Origin: CAYSSG01 sp964433635
Lineage (GTDB): Bacteria > Atribacterota > Phoenicimicrobiia > Phoenicimicrobiales > Stramentimicrobiaceae
Length of the DNA: 64,000 nucleotides
Assembly: GCA_964433635.1 (NCBI GenBank)
Contig: CAYSSG010000006.1
Coordinates: forward strand, 1-64,000
Direction: 5' to 3'
The notes below the pieces were generated by a model. It searched no databases. It was not told where the DNA came from and worked only from the letters and a program-made list of their open reading frames with translations. The position numbers and the translations under genes are program-made. Positions 53,770 to 62,871 of the stretch are shown in pieces (the stretch's first letter is position 1; each line of letters opens with the position of its first letter).

Positions 53770-54108
53770 ATGATGTTAAAAAATATCATTAATGAGTTAA
53801 AAAATACGGAGCATGAAGCTGAGAAAATGATTGAGGATGCCAAAATTACAGCACAGAAAATGATTAAGGAAGAAAAAGATGCCCACAAAAAATTAAAAAA
53901 TAAAATCATTCATGACTGGAACCAAAAAGGGCGAAAAATGGTGGAAGATAGAACGAAGAAAGCTCAGCAGCAAAGCCTGGAAATTCGTGAAAGCAGCGAG
54001 AAAGAAAGAGAAGGCATCAGGAAAAATCTAACCAAAAAATATGAACAGGCAGTCAAGATGATTTTGGATTATCTGGTGAGGGAAAATGGCGATATCTCAG
54101 ATAAGTAA
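53770..54108 (+). CDS. ntpF: V/A-type ATPase peripheral-stalk subunit (G/H, NtpF-like)
   Basis: A 112-aa protein that is nearly all charged helix (EHEAEKMIEDAKITAQKMIKEE and onward), as expected for the coiled-coil G/H subunit that pairs with subunit E in the peripheral stalk. Sequence identity in this family is low; the assignment rests on size, coiled coil and its position before ntpI. GGAG lies 5-8 nt before two adjacent ATGs. It overlaps the next gene by 23 bp. Confidence 0.8.
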   Translation: MMLKNIINELKNTEHEAEKMIEDAKITAQKMIKEEKDAHKKLKNKIIHDWNQKGRKMVEDRTKKAQQQSLEIRESSEKEREGIRKNLTKKYEQAVKMILDYLVRENGDISDK

Positions 54109-56080
54109 ATTCCATATTTTTGCTCATTTATCTATCAAAGAATCTCTTTTGAAGGAACTACAGAAATTAGGTTGCGTTGAGATTATTGATATTGATAAAA
54201 AAACTTCATTTCATGATTGGAAGAGCATGGAGGAAGAAGGTGAGATCAATCTATCGGCTGAATTGAACAAGGTGAAATATTGTATTGATCTCCTGTCTGA
54301 TTATAAAGTAGAAGATAAAAAGGGATTCCAATCATTCGTAGCTTCAAAAGAAATCCTGAATTATAACCAACTGGACGAAATGGCTCAACAGTTTAATTAC
54401 GAAAAACTATACGGGCAGTGCAAGGAAGCAGATGGCGAGTTAAATAATCTCAAATTGCAGGAAAACCGATTAAAAGCGATCGAACAAGAGATTCAGGACT
54501 GGCGGGAATTAGAAATTGACTTGAGCCGGATGAATCAGACCACGTATGTGAGATATCTTTTGGGTTCAATCCCCAAGAATGAGCTGGAAAATTTAATCCG
54601 TGATACTGAACAGCAGAGCAATATTACGATGATTCATCCCGTCAGGGAAGATAAAAACAGAATAAAGATTGTCGTGATTACTTTAAAAGAAAAAATTGAA
54701 GAGATAAACCATGTTGTTCAGAAATATCACTTTGAGCCCTATAAATACAGTCATTCTTTGACAGGCACTCCCAGGCAGATTCAGGAAGAAATATTGAAAC
54801 AATTAAATGAAATCAAGAAAAGAAGATCAGAAATTGAAAAGAACTTGAAAATAATATCCAAGGATAATCATCAAGCGCTCTATCCGATATACGATTTCCT
54901 GTCCATCAAAAAGGAAAAGGAAGAGGCTAAGAAACATCTGAAGAAGAGTGAAAAAACTTTTGTTATCAAAGGATGGATACAAAAAAAAGATATTCCAAGA
55001 TTACATAACAGATTAGAAAACCAATTTACAGACTATGAAATTCATTTTAGCGCACCCCGGGAAGGTGAAAAGGTACCCGTTACTTTGGATAATCATAAGC
55101 TGGTAAAACCATTTGAAGTCATTACTGAACTTTACAGTTTACCAAGCTACCATGAAATTGACCCTACGCCGACACTTTCCATTTTTTACTTTATCTTCTT
55201 CGGGCTCTGTCTTTCAGATGTAGGATACGGTGCCTCCATGGCTATTCTTTGTTATTTTGCCATTCATAAATTCAAACTGGAAGGTTATCCAAAAAAGTTT
55301 ATCACATTACTTTATTATTGTGGTATTGCCGGAATACTGGGAGGAATACTGGTCGGTAGCTGGTTCGGCGATATTTTGGATTATCTGCCACCTGCTTTTA
55401 ACAACATTAGGGATTTTCTCATTCAAAAACTAGCTTTATTTGAACCTACGGATAACCCCATTCCTCTTTTAATCCTCAGTCTTACCCTGGGTGTGATACA
55501 CGTTTTTATAGGGATCATTTTAAAATTCATAGACAATGCAAGAAATGGCAGGCTGGCTGACGGATTCATGGATCAGATATCCTGGTTACTCCTTCTAACC
55601 GGTCTGATCCTGGTTTTATTGAGTGGAATGCTGCAACCTGCGCTGGGAAAGTTTGCATGGTTCATCCTGCTTATTGGAGCTTTGACAATCATTTTAACGC
55701 AGGGCAGACATCAGAAAAATATATTCATGAGAATTGGCAGCGGTTTTTTAGGTCTTTATAATATTACTGGATATTTTAGCGATGTTCTCTCTTACTCCAG
55801 ATTATTTGCACTGGGCTTAGCTACAGGCATTATTGCCAAGATGTTTAATATGCTTGCCATGATGATAGATATACCTTATATAGGTTTTTTGCTGACTTTA
55901 ATCATACTTTTTATAGGCCATGTCTTTAATCTTTTGATTAGCGGATTAAGCGCTTTTATTCATGATGCCAGACTTCAATACGTTGAATTTTTTACCAAGT
56001 TTTATCAGGCTGGAGGGAATCCTTTTAGACCTTTCAGTCTAAAAACAACATATACCAAAGTTGAAGAAGATAAAAGATAA
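54086..56080 (+). CDS. ntpI: V/A-type ATPase subunit I (a subunit)
   Basis: A 664-aa stator subunit. The N-terminal half (to about residue 345) is soluble and helix-rich, linking to the peripheral stalks. The C-terminal half has about seven or eight membrane segments forming the ion half-channels next to the rotor (YFIFFGLCLSDVGYGA, GILGGILVGSWFGD, DVLSYSRLFALGLATG, HVFNLLISGLSAFIHDARLQYVEFF). The last blocks are strongly conserved and include the essential arginine region. Confidence 0.94.
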   Translation: MAISQISKFHIFAHLSIKESLLKELQKLGCVEIIDIDKKTSFHDWKSMEEEGEINLSAELNKVKYCIDLLSDYKVEDKKGFQSFVASKEILNYNQLDEMAQQFNYEKLYGQCKEADGELNNLKLQENRLKAIEQEIQDWRELEIDLSRMNQTTYVRYLLGSIPKNELENLIRDTEQQSNITMIHPVREDKNRIKIVVITLKEKIEEINHVVQKYHFEPYKYSHSLTGTPRQIQEEILKQLNEIKKRRSEIEKNLKIISKDNHQALYPIYDFLSIKKEKEEAKKHLKKSEKTFVIKGWIQKKDIPRLHNRLENQFTDYEIHFSAPREGEKVPVTLDNHKLVKPFEVITELYSLPSYHEIDPTPTLSIFYFIFFGLCLSDVGYGASMAILCYFAIHKFKLEGYPKKFITLLYYCGIAGILGGILVGSWFGDILDYLPPAFNNIRDFLIQKLALFEPTDNPIPLLILSLTLGVIHVFIGIILKFIDNARNGRLADGFMDQISWLLLLTGLILVLLSGMLQPALGKFAWFILLIGALTIILTQGRHQKNIFMRIGSGFLGLYNITGYFSDVLSYSRLFALGLATGIIAKMFNMLAMMIDIPYIGFLLTLIILFIGHVFNLLISGLSAFIHDARLQYVEFFTKFYQAGGNPFRPFSLKTTYTKVEEDKR

Positions 56081-56120
56081 ATGAAACAGGATTTTTTATA
56101 CTGGTAATGTAAATAAAAGG

Positions 56121-56139
56121 TTAAAAGTAAAACTTTTAA
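56121..56139 (+). promoter_or_regulatory. Hairpin before the rotor-subunit ribosome binding site
   Basis: TTAAAAGT and ACTTTTAA form a perfect 8-bp stem with an AAA loop, ending a few bases before AAAGGGGGA and the ntpK ATG. The c-type subunit is needed in many copies, so a structure or strong site raising its translation is plausible, as in other ATPase operons. Confidence 0.4.
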
Positions 56140-56158
56140 AAAAAGGGGGATTTGTTTC

Positions 56159-56632
56159 ATGACAGATGGTATTGTACTAGCCTATTTGGGAGCAGCTTTA
56201 GCCATTGGACTGGCTGGATCTGGTTCAGCAATAGGTGTGGGAATTGCAGGGACAACCGGTGCAGGAATTATGACTGAAGATCCGAGTAAATTTGGTCTGG
56301 TACTGTTATTACAGGCTTTACCTGGTACACAAGGGATTTATGGCTTGCTGGTAGGATTTTTGGTGTTAACAAAAATAGGTATTTTTGCGGGATCACCTGC
56401 CCAATTAACCATAGACCAGGGATGGCAGATTTTATATGCCTGTTTGCCTATTGCCATTGCCGGTTTCTTTTCAGCAATTTATCAAGGAAAAACGTCCGCT
56501 GGTTCTATTGGACTCATAGCCCGTAGACCGGAAGAGACCGGTAAGGCAATTATAATGCCAGCAATGGTTGAAACCTATGCGGTATTATCCTTATTGGGCT
56601 CAATATTATTGCTGAATGGCGTTGTGCTTTAA
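56159..56632 (+). CDS. ntpK: V/A-type ATPase rotor ring subunit K
   Basis: A 157-aa proteolipid with two fused hairpins (four membrane helices), the V-type duplicated form. Residues matching the Na+ ligands of Enterococcus hirae NtpK are all present: L54, T57 and Q58 (LPGTQG), Q109 (IYQGK) and E138 (MVETYAVL). The first hairpin lacks an acidic residue, so there is one ion site per subunit. This indicates Na+ coupling. A very strong ribosome binding site (AAAGGGGGA) precedes the ATG. Confidence 0.96.
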   Translation: MTDGIVLAYLGAALAIGLAGSGSAIGVGIAGTTGAGIMTEDPSKFGLVLLLQALPGTQGIYGLLVGFLVLTKIGIFAGSPAQLTIDQGWQILYACLPIAIAGFFSAIYQGKTSAGSIGLIARRPEETGKAIIMPAMVETYAVLSLLGSILLLNGVVL

Positions 56633-56653
56633 TCAGGAGGAGAATTTTTAACG

Positions 56654-57262
56654 ATGCCGATAAAAGATATAAAAGATAAAATTATGGAAGAATCGCTTGA
56701 AGAAAAAGACAGAATCATTAATGCAGCCAAAGAAAACATCAAAAATATGATTAATCAGAGCCAAAGGGAAATGGATACTTTTAAAAAAGAGATATTAGTA
56801 CAATATGAGCAGGAAGCAGAGCTGAGAGAAAAGAAGATTATTACTGAAGCCAGATTAGATGCCAGGAAAAGTATTTTATTTGAAAAACAGGCAATGATTG
56901 ATGAAATATTTCAGGAAGCAAGTAAGAGAATTTTAGACTTGGACAATGAGAAATACTTGAAATTAATTGAAAAACTTATCCTTTCCAATGTGGAACAGGG
57001 TGATGAAACCATCTACACAGGCAGCCAGGATCGTAAAATCTTGAATCAGTCTTTTATTGACTCCATTAATCAAAAACTGAAATCGCAGGGCAAAAAAGGA
57101 GAATTAAAGCTGTCCGAAAAACATCTCCCTATCAGGGGTGGGGTTATTCTCGGTACTGAGGAAATCAGGAAAAATGCTTCATTTGAGATGATCCTTGAAA
57201 GAATAAGAGAAGTTCTGGAAACTAAACTGAGTCAATTTCTTTTTTATGAGAATGAGGAATAG
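56654..57262 (+). CDS. ntpE: V/A-type ATPase subunit E
   Basis: A 202-aa peripheral-stalk subunit. The N-terminal half is a long charged helix (KDKIMEESLEEKDRIINAAK, REKKIITEARLDARKS), and the C-terminal globular part has LPIRGGVILGTEEIRKNASFE, typical of subunit E. AGGAGGAG upstream of the ATG. ntpC begins 1 nt after the stop. Confidence 0.92.
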   Translation: MPIKDIKDKIMEESLEEKDRIINAAKENIKNMINQSQREMDTFKKEILVQYEQEAELREKKIITEARLDARKSILFEKQAMIDEIFQEASKRILDLDNEKYLKLIEKLILSNVEQGDETIYTGSQDRKILNQSFIDSINQKLKSQGKKGELKLSEKHLPIRGGVILGTEEIRKNASFEMILERIREVLETKLSQFLFYENEE

Positions 57263-57263
57263 G

Positions 57264-58292
57264 ATGCTGAAATATATTAATGAGGGCACAAATACGCAGG
57301 AAGATTATGGGTATGCTTGCGCCCGAATCAGGGAACTGGAAAAAGGACTGTTAAATCAGGATATCATAAACAAAATGATCCAGTCATCAAGCTTGGAAAG
57401 TGCTTTCAAAATTTTAGCTGAAAGCAATCCCAATGAATATATGGTTGAAACTATAACGTCTTCAGTCATTGAAAAGTCGTTAGTCACAGTTCTGAAGAGA
57501 ACAATCCACATGATCGATGAAATAACACCCTATCCCTATTTATTTCACTTATTTAACTGGAAATATGATTTTCATAACCTTAAGGTACTGCTGAAAGCAA
57601 AATTACTGGCCAAAAAAGAACCTTATCCTACCTATGATATCGGAAATATACATTTGAACGCCCTGACTGCTGCGGTATTTGAAGGAAAATATGTATTGGT
57701 TCCCATCAAAATTGAAAGATTTATCAGACAAGCAGAAGATGAATATTTGAAATCGGAAGATCTGGAACTGATGGAGATAGGATTAGATCAGGGATACTAT
57801 GAAATTTTGTTTAATGATTTAGAAAATATTAATCAACCTTTTTTAGATTACTTCTATAAAACTGAAATTGATTTATTGAATATTAGTATTTCCTGCCGAT
57901 GCAAAGTCAGAAATATAAGTAAGTCGAAATTATCAAATATATTAATCAAATATGGCCATTTTGCACCTCAAAAAATGATCAGCATCTACGAACATGCTAT
58001 CCATTCCTGGCCAAATCATTTTCAAAAGACAGACTATTCCTCTCTCGTGGAAAGTGGAATTAAAGCCTGGTTGGAAGAAAAATCACTGGTAAAACTTGAA
58101 CGGCTCAGTGATAACTTTCTTCTGGATCTGTTAAAGATTGGTAAATTCAACACTTTTGGCCTGGAAAGTGTTATCGGTTACTATTATGCAAAAGAAAATG
58201 ACCTTAAGAATATTCGGATTATATTCAATGGAAAAAGATTCATGTTATCCATTGAAAAGATTAGAGAAAAAGTAAGGGCAACTTATGTCTAA
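57264..58292 (+). CDS. ntpC: V/A-type ATPase subunit C (d)
   Basis: A 342-aa all-helical subunit forming the socket between rotor ring and central stalk. Recognised from YGYACARIRELEKGLL, the FHLFNWKYDFHNLKVLLKAK block, LDYFYKTEIDLLNI and the C-terminal VIGYYYAKENDLKNIRII. ATG 57264 is chosen because GAGG precedes it and it clears the ntpE stop; earlier ATGs lie inside ntpE. Overlaps the next gene by 8 bp. Confidence 0.93.
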   Translation: MLKYINEGTNTQEDYGYACARIRELEKGLLNQDIINKMIQSSSLESAFKILAESNPNEYMVETITSSVIEKSLVTVLKRTIHMIDEITPYPYLFHLFNWKYDFHNLKVLLKAKLLAKKEPYPTYDIGNIHLNALTAAVFEGKYVLVPIKIERFIRQAEDEYLKSEDLELMEIGLDQGYYEILFNDLENINQPFLDYFYKTEIDLLNISISCRCKVRNISKSKLSNILIKYGHFAPQKMISIYEHAIHSWPNHFQKTDYSSLVESGIKAWLEEKSLVKLERLSDNFLLDLLKIGKFNTFGLESVIGYYYAKENDLKNIRIIFNGKRFMLSIEKIREKVRATYV

Positions 58293-58608
58293 TATAGCAC
58301 TTATTGGAGAGAGAAAAATCATCATTGGTTTTAGTCTCCTTGGATTACAATTATTTCCTGCCGATAATCAGGAAGAAGCTGCAAAAGCACTGAGGGATTG
58401 CGCTCAGGGTAATATTAAAATTGTATTTATAACCAATGAATTGGCTCAAAAAATAATCAATGATATCGAAGAATATCAAAAACATTCTACCATGGCGATT
58501 TGTATCCTTCCAGGCCGCATCGAAGAAACTGCACTCAGCATGCGCTTATTAAGAAAGAATATTGAAAAAGCCGTTGGTACAGATATTTTGTTTAGAAATG
58601 AGGGATAA
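58285..58608 (+). CDS. ntpG: V/A-type ATPase subunit F (NtpG)
   Basis: A 107-aa central-stalk subunit that binds subunit D. Starts IALIGERKIIIGFSLLGLQLFP and has KIVFITNELAQKI, matching the Rossmann-like F subunit. Called NtpG in Enterococcus. The ATG overlaps ntpC by 8 bp and ntpA follows after 2 nt. Confidence 0.92.
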   Translation: MSNIALIGERKIIIGFSLLGLQLFPADNQEEAAKALRDCAQGNIKIVFITNELAQKIINDIEEYQKHSTMAICILPGRIEETALSMRLLRKNIEKAVGTDILFRNEG

Positions 58609-58610
58609 GA

Positions 58611-60395
58611 ATGCATCAAAATACAGGCAAGATTGTTAAAGTTTCAGGACCGGTAGTTATCGCGGATGGTTTAAGAGGGGCTAAAATGCATGACGTGGTA
58701 AAGGTCAGTGAAGAAAAACTGATTGGCGAAATTATTGAATTAAATGAAGATAGAGCTACCATCCAAGTATACGAGGAGACCTCAGGCATTGGACCTGGAG
58801 AGCCCGTCTATACTACCGGTTTACCTCTAAGCGTTGAATTAGGCCCCGGTTTGATTCAATCAATCTATGACGGGATTCAAAGACCTCTGGATATCATCTT
58901 TAAAAATGAGGGGGCTTTCATTACCAGAGGAGTAGAGGCTGAAAGTTTAAACAGGACAAAAAAATGGAATTTTAAACCGATGAAAAATAAGGGTGATGAA
59001 GTCAGCACGGGAGATAAGCTGGGCATTATTCAGGAAACCTCAATCATTTCACATTATACTATGGTTCCTGTTGGAATTCAGGGTATCATAGAAAGTATAA
59101 ATGAAGGTAGTTTCACTGTTTCTGATACGATAGCCAGAATTAAGGATCAATCCGGGAAAATTCATGAGGTTCAATTAATGCATAAATGGCCTGTGAGAAA
59201 GATGCGTCCCTATCGGGAAAAGATATCTCCTGCAGAACCTTTAGTTACCGGACAAAGAGTTATTGATACCTTTTTTACTATTGCAAAAGGTGGAACAGCT
59301 TGTATACCAGGTCCTTTCGGCAGTGGAAAGACGGTCGTACAGCATCAACTTTCCAAGTGGTGTAACGCAGAGATTATTGTATTCATTGGTTGTGGGGAAA
59401 GAGGCAATGAGATGACAGATGTTCTCCTGGAATTCCCGGAATTGATTGACCCTAATTCTGGCAAACCATTAATGGAAAGAACCGTCTTGATTGCCAATAC
59501 TTCCAATATGCCTGTTGCAGCCAGAGAGGCATCGGTTTATACCGGGATAACCATCGCAGAGTATTATCGGGATATGGGATACAATGTTGCACTGATGGCT
59601 GATTCTACTTCCAGGTGGGCAGAAGCAATGAGGGAAATTTCCGGCCGACTGGAAGAAATGCCCGGTGAAGAAGGGTATCCCGCCTATCTGGGAACCAGGA
59701 TAGCCAGTTTCTATGAAAGATCAGGCAGAGTTAAATGCTCATCTACCCAGGAGAGGGAAGCAACCATCAGTGTTATAGGTGCTGTATCCCCTCCCGGAGG
59801 GGATTTGTCTGAACCTGTTACCCAAAATACCCTGCGAACTGTTCAGGTGTACTGGAGTTTGCAGGATAAGCTGGCTTACAAAAGACATTTTCCGGCTATT
59901 GATTGGTTAAAAAGCTATTCTCTCTATTTAGATCAATTAAGCGACTATTTTGAAAAAGAAGTCAGCAAAGATTTCATTCATATCAGAACCCAGGCAATGA
60001 GCATTCTTCAGGAAGAATCAGAATTAGAGGAAACAGTCCGCCTGGTTGGAATTGATGCCTTGTCAAAAATGGAACGTTTAGTATTAGAGACTGCACGTTC
60101 TATAAGAGAAGATTTTTTGCATCAAAATGCCTTTGATGAGATTGATACCTACACCTCATTGAAAAAACAATTTTTAATGTTAGATTTAATTATCAACTTT
60201 CATCAACAGGCAAAAGTTGTGATCGAAGAAGATGATGTCTCTATAGAAGAAATCAATCAATTACCTGTAAAAAATCAGATTATAAGATCTAAATTCATCG
60301 CAGAAGACCACCATGAAGAATTCGAAAAAATCAAGGGTCAAGTAAAAGAACAGATTAAATCCCTGGCCTCCAAAAAAGCAGGAAAGGATGAATAA
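58611..60395 (+). CDS. ntpA: V/A-type ATPase catalytic subunit A
   Basis: A 594-aa catalytic subunit with Walker A GPFGSGKT at residues 234-241, the A-subunit-specific non-homologous insert (about 115-190), the GCGERGNEMTDVL block, and SRWAEAMREISGRLEEMPGEEGYPAYL. Three copies with subunit B form the head where ATP is made or hydrolysed. GAGGGATAAG precedes the ATG. Confidence 0.97.
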   Translation: MHQNTGKIVKVSGPVVIADGLRGAKMHDVVKVSEEKLIGEIIELNEDRATIQVYEETSGIGPGEPVYTTGLPLSVELGPGLIQSIYDGIQRPLDIIFKNEGAFITRGVEAESLNRTKKWNFKPMKNKGDEVSTGDKLGIIQETSIISHYTMVPVGIQGIIESINEGSFTVSDTIARIKDQSGKIHEVQLMHKWPVRKMRPYREKISPAEPLVTGQRVIDTFFTIAKGGTACIPGPFGSGKTVVQHQLSKWCNAEIIVFIGCGERGNEMTDVLLEFPELIDPNSGKPLMERTVLIANTSNMPVAAREASVYTGITIAEYYRDMGYNVALMADSTSRWAEAMREISGRLEEMPGEEGYPAYLGTRIASFYERSGRVKCSSTQEREATISVIGAVSPPGGDLSEPVTQNTLRTVQVYWSLQDKLAYKRHFPAIDWLKSYSLYLDQLSDYFEKEVSKDFIHIRTQAMSILQEESELEETVRLVGIDALSKMERLVLETARSIREDFLHQNAFDEIDTYTSLKKQFLMLDLIINFHQQAKVVIEEDDVSIEEINQLPVKNQIIRSKFIAEDHHEEFEKIKGQVKEQIKSLASKKAGKDE

Positions 60396-60397
60396 CC

Positions 60398-61822
60398 ATG
60401 ATAAAAGAATATTCAACAATCACAGAGGTAAACGGTCCATTAATCATTGTGAATAAAGTGACAGATGTCAAATATGATGAATTAGTGGAAATAGAGCTAT
60501 CAGATGGTGAAAAGAGAAGAGGACAGGTATTGGAAATTTCTGAAGACAGGGCAATTGTACAGATGTTTGAGGGCACCTCAGGGATTGATATAGCTCATAC
60601 TAAAGTACGTTTTTTAGGCAGGGTAATTGAAATTCCCGTATCCATGGATATGCTGGGCAGAATTTTTGATGGTTCGGGAAGACCAATTGATAAGGGACCA
60701 AAAATTATCGCTGAAAAAAGACTGGATATTAATGGCAGCCCTTTAAATCCTTATGCCCGTGATTATCCCAACGATTTTATTCAAACCGGAATTTCCTCCA
60801 TTGATGTTCTTAATACTTTAGTTAGAGGACAAAAGTTACCGATTTTTTCTGGTTCAGGCTTGCCGCATTCAAAGGTAGCTTCTCAGATAGCCCGACAAGC
60901 CAAAGTATTGGGAAAAGAAGAATCTTTTTCAGTGGTGTTTGCAGCGATGGGCATTACTTTTGAAGAAGCCAATTTTTTCATTAATGATTTCAGAAGAACA
61001 GGCGCTATTGAAAAGAGCGTTATGTTTATTAATTTAGCCAATGATCCGGCTGTGGAAAGAATTATTACTCCCCGAATGGCTCTTACTACCGCAGAATATC
61101 TGGCCTTTGAAAAGGATATGCATGTACTGGTTATACTAACCGATATGACGAACTATTGCGAAGCATTAAGAGAAGTATCCGCTGCCCGGAAAGAGATACC
61201 GGGAAGAAGAGGATATCCGGGTTATCTCTATACCGATTTGGCAACCCTTTATGAAAGGGCAGGGCGCATAAAGGAGAAAAAAGGCTCAATCACGATGGTA
61301 CCTATACTCAGTATGCCCGAAGATGACAAAACACATCCCATACCTGATTTAACCGGTTATATCACAGAGGGTCAGATTATTCTGGCTCGCGAATTGCATC
61401 TGAAGGGAATTTATCCACCCATTAATGTTTTACCGTCTCTTTCACGTTTAAAGGATAAGGGAATTGGTCAGGATAAAACAAGGGAAGATCATGCCAATGT
61501 GATGAATCAGCTTTTTGCTTCCTATGCCCGGGGGAAAGAATCAAAGGAACTGGCTACCATCTTAGGTGAAGCAGCTCTAACGGAAGAAGATAAAAAATAT
61601 GTTAAATTTTCAGACAGATTTGAGGAAATATTCGTCCAGCAGGGGGAAGATGAAAATCGTGATATCGAGAAAAGTCTGAGTATCGGATGGGAAACGCTGG
61701 CCATGTTACCTGTAAATGAACTAAAACGTATCAAAGAAGAGTATATTAAAAAATATTTACCTAATTCTTTAAACAATGAAGAAGTTAAAAAAGAAGAAGA
61801 TCAAGAAGCCGTTGCTTCCTAA
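60398..61822 (+). CDS. ntpB: V/A-type ATPase non-catalytic subunit B
   Basis: A 474-aa head subunit with the degenerate P-loop expected for B (FSGSGLPHSKVASQIARQA), and ITPRMALTTAEYLAFE, DMTNYCEALREVSAARKEIPGRRGYPGYLYTDLATLYERAGR-type blocks. It supplies arginine to the catalytic sites at the A-B interface. It begins 2 nt after ntpA. Confidence 0.97.
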   Translation: MIKEYSTITEVNGPLIIVNKVTDVKYDELVEIELSDGEKRRGQVLEISEDRAIVQMFEGTSGIDIAHTKVRFLGRVIEIPVSMDMLGRIFDGSGRPIDKGPKIIAEKRLDINGSPLNPYARDYPNDFIQTGISSIDVLNTLVRGQKLPIFSGSGLPHSKVASQIARQAKVLGKEESFSVVFAAMGITFEEANFFINDFRRTGAIEKSVMFINLANDPAVERIITPRMALTTAEYLAFEKDMHVLVILTDMTNYCEALREVSAARKEIPGRRGYPGYLYTDLATLYERAGRIKEKKGSITMVPILSMPEDDKTHPIPDLTGYITEGQIILARELHLKGIYPPINVLPSLSRLKDKGIGQDKTREDHANVMNQLFASYARGKESKELATILGEAALTEEDKKYVKFSDRFEEIFVQQGEDENRDIEKSLSIGWETLAMLPVNELKRIKEEYIKKYLPNSLNNEEVKKEEDQEAVAS

Positions 61823-61834
61823 GGAGTATGGATC

Positions 61835-62455
61835 ATGATATTGGCTGTTAACCCAAACCGGATGGAGCTGCTAAGACTAAAAAGAAGATTGGCGCTGGCA
61901 AGGCGTGGTTATAAGTTGTTAAAGGATAAACGAGATGCTCTCATTCAGAAATTTATCAAACTTGTTTATGAAAACAGAAACACAAGAGAGGATTTCGAAA
62001 AGAAAATGAGAGACTGTATGGACAGCTTTCTTATTGCCAGTTTAGAGATGGGTGATACTGAATTAGATGCAGTCTTTTTATTTCCTCAAAGAGTAACAAA
62101 GGTAAAGGTGACCTATCAAAATGTGATGAGTGTTCAGGTACCGCAGTATGAAATCATTGAAACAGGCAATCTATACACCTACGGAATGATCCATCCCAAT
62201 CCGGAGTTAGATATTGCTTTAAAAAAATACCAGGAAATGATTCCTTTAATGATAAAGATGGCAGAATTGGATAAAGCGGTTGTTCTGCTCACCGAAGAAA
62301 TTGAAAAAACCAGAAGAAGGGTTAATGCATTAGAGTATGTCATGATCCCCAACTTGGAAGATACGATCAAATTTATTACCATGAAACTGGATGAGATGGC
62401 ACGCTCTAATAATTCAGCCCTCATGCGTATCAAAGAAGTGATACGTGGGGAATAA
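61835..62455 (+). CDS. ntpD: V/A-type ATPase subunit D
   Basis: A 206-aa central rotor shaft made of two long antiparallel helices. It begins with NPNRMELLRLKRRLALARRG and KLLKDKRDALI and ends with TRRRVNALEYVMIPNLEDTIKFI, both diagnostic. AAGGAG upstream of the ATG. Last gene of the operon H-I-K-E-C-F-A-B-D, the same order as the enterococcal Na+ ATPase. Confidence 0.96.
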   Translation: MILAVNPNRMELLRLKRRLALARRGYKLLKDKRDALIQKFIKLVYENRNTREDFEKKMRDCMDSFLIASLEMGDTELDAVFLFPQRVTKVKVTYQNVMSVQVPQYEIIETGNLYTYGMIHPNPELDIALKKYQEMIPLMIKMAELDKAVVLLTEEIEKTRRRVNALEYVMIPNLEDTIKFITMKLDEMARSNNSALMRIKEVIRGE

Positions 62456-62507
62456 ACAAGTTTTCGACATTAAAAATATTCAGAAAGCAAACCAGAATTT
62501 AAAAATG

Positions 62508-62537
62508 ATATGACCTTCATAAGGATATTCTCTTTTT
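62508..62537 (+). terminator. Probable terminator after the V/A-ATPase operon
   Basis: ATAT-ga-CCTT and AAGGATAT form an 8-bp stem with a two-base bulge and a 3-nt loop, followed by TCTCTTTTT. It lies about 50 nt after ntpD. Confidence 0.5.
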
Positions 62538-62615
62538 ATACTAAAGAAGGGCAAAAGCCTATTTAATTTATTATTCTAATATCCTTCAGTCATCTTTTCT
62601 TGTCAACAGGAAAAT

Positions 62616-62645
62616 TTGCCCGGAATCAGAAAATAATGATATGAT
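62616..62645 (+). promoter_or_regulatory. Candidate tRNA-Arg promoter
   Basis: TATGAT (62640-62645) is 13 nt upstream of the mature tRNA 5' end. An imperfect -35, TTGCCC (62616-62621), is 18 nt away. Confidence 0.4.
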
Positions 62646-62657
62646 ATATAAAAAGCT

Positions 62658-62734
62658 GTGCCCGTGGCTTAACTGGACAAAGCAACGGCCTCCGGAGCCG
62701 TAGATTGGAGGTTCAAATCCTCTCGGGCACGCCA
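62658..62734 (+). tRNA. tRNA-Arg, anticodon CCG
   Basis: A 77-nt cloverleaf: acceptor GTGCCCG pairs with CGGGCAC, discriminator G and encoded CCA. The anticodon arm ACGGC-CTCCGGA-GCCGT has a 7-base loop with CCG, decoding CGG. The T arm GGAGG-TTCAAAT-CCTCT contains TTCAAAT and closes with one G-T pair. D-arm region has GGCTTAACTGGAC. All arms fold without gaps. Confidence 0.95.
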
Positions 62735-62786
62735 TATTTATATCTGTTAAATAAATATGACTCTCAATCAAGTCCTATTATCTTAA

Positions 62787-62818
62787 TATATTGATTGTAG
62801 TGATAAATAATCAATATA
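62787..62818. repeat. AT-rich 10-bp inverted repeat between tRNA-Arg and plsC
   Basis: TATATTGATT (62787-62796) and AATCAATATA (62809-62818) are perfect complements around a 12-nt loop. No T-run follows, so an operator or weak terminator for the tRNA are both possible. Confidence 0.35.
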
Positions 62819-62871
62819 CCATGTTATGTACGGAATAGAAAATCCTAAATTATTCAAGCATGTGATGAAAT

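Noticed and set aside
53708..53773. A 21-codon GTG frame whose stop overlaps the ntpF start (possible coupling peptide)
   Set aside because: The AAAGG is only 2 nt from its GTG, so initiation there is unlikely.
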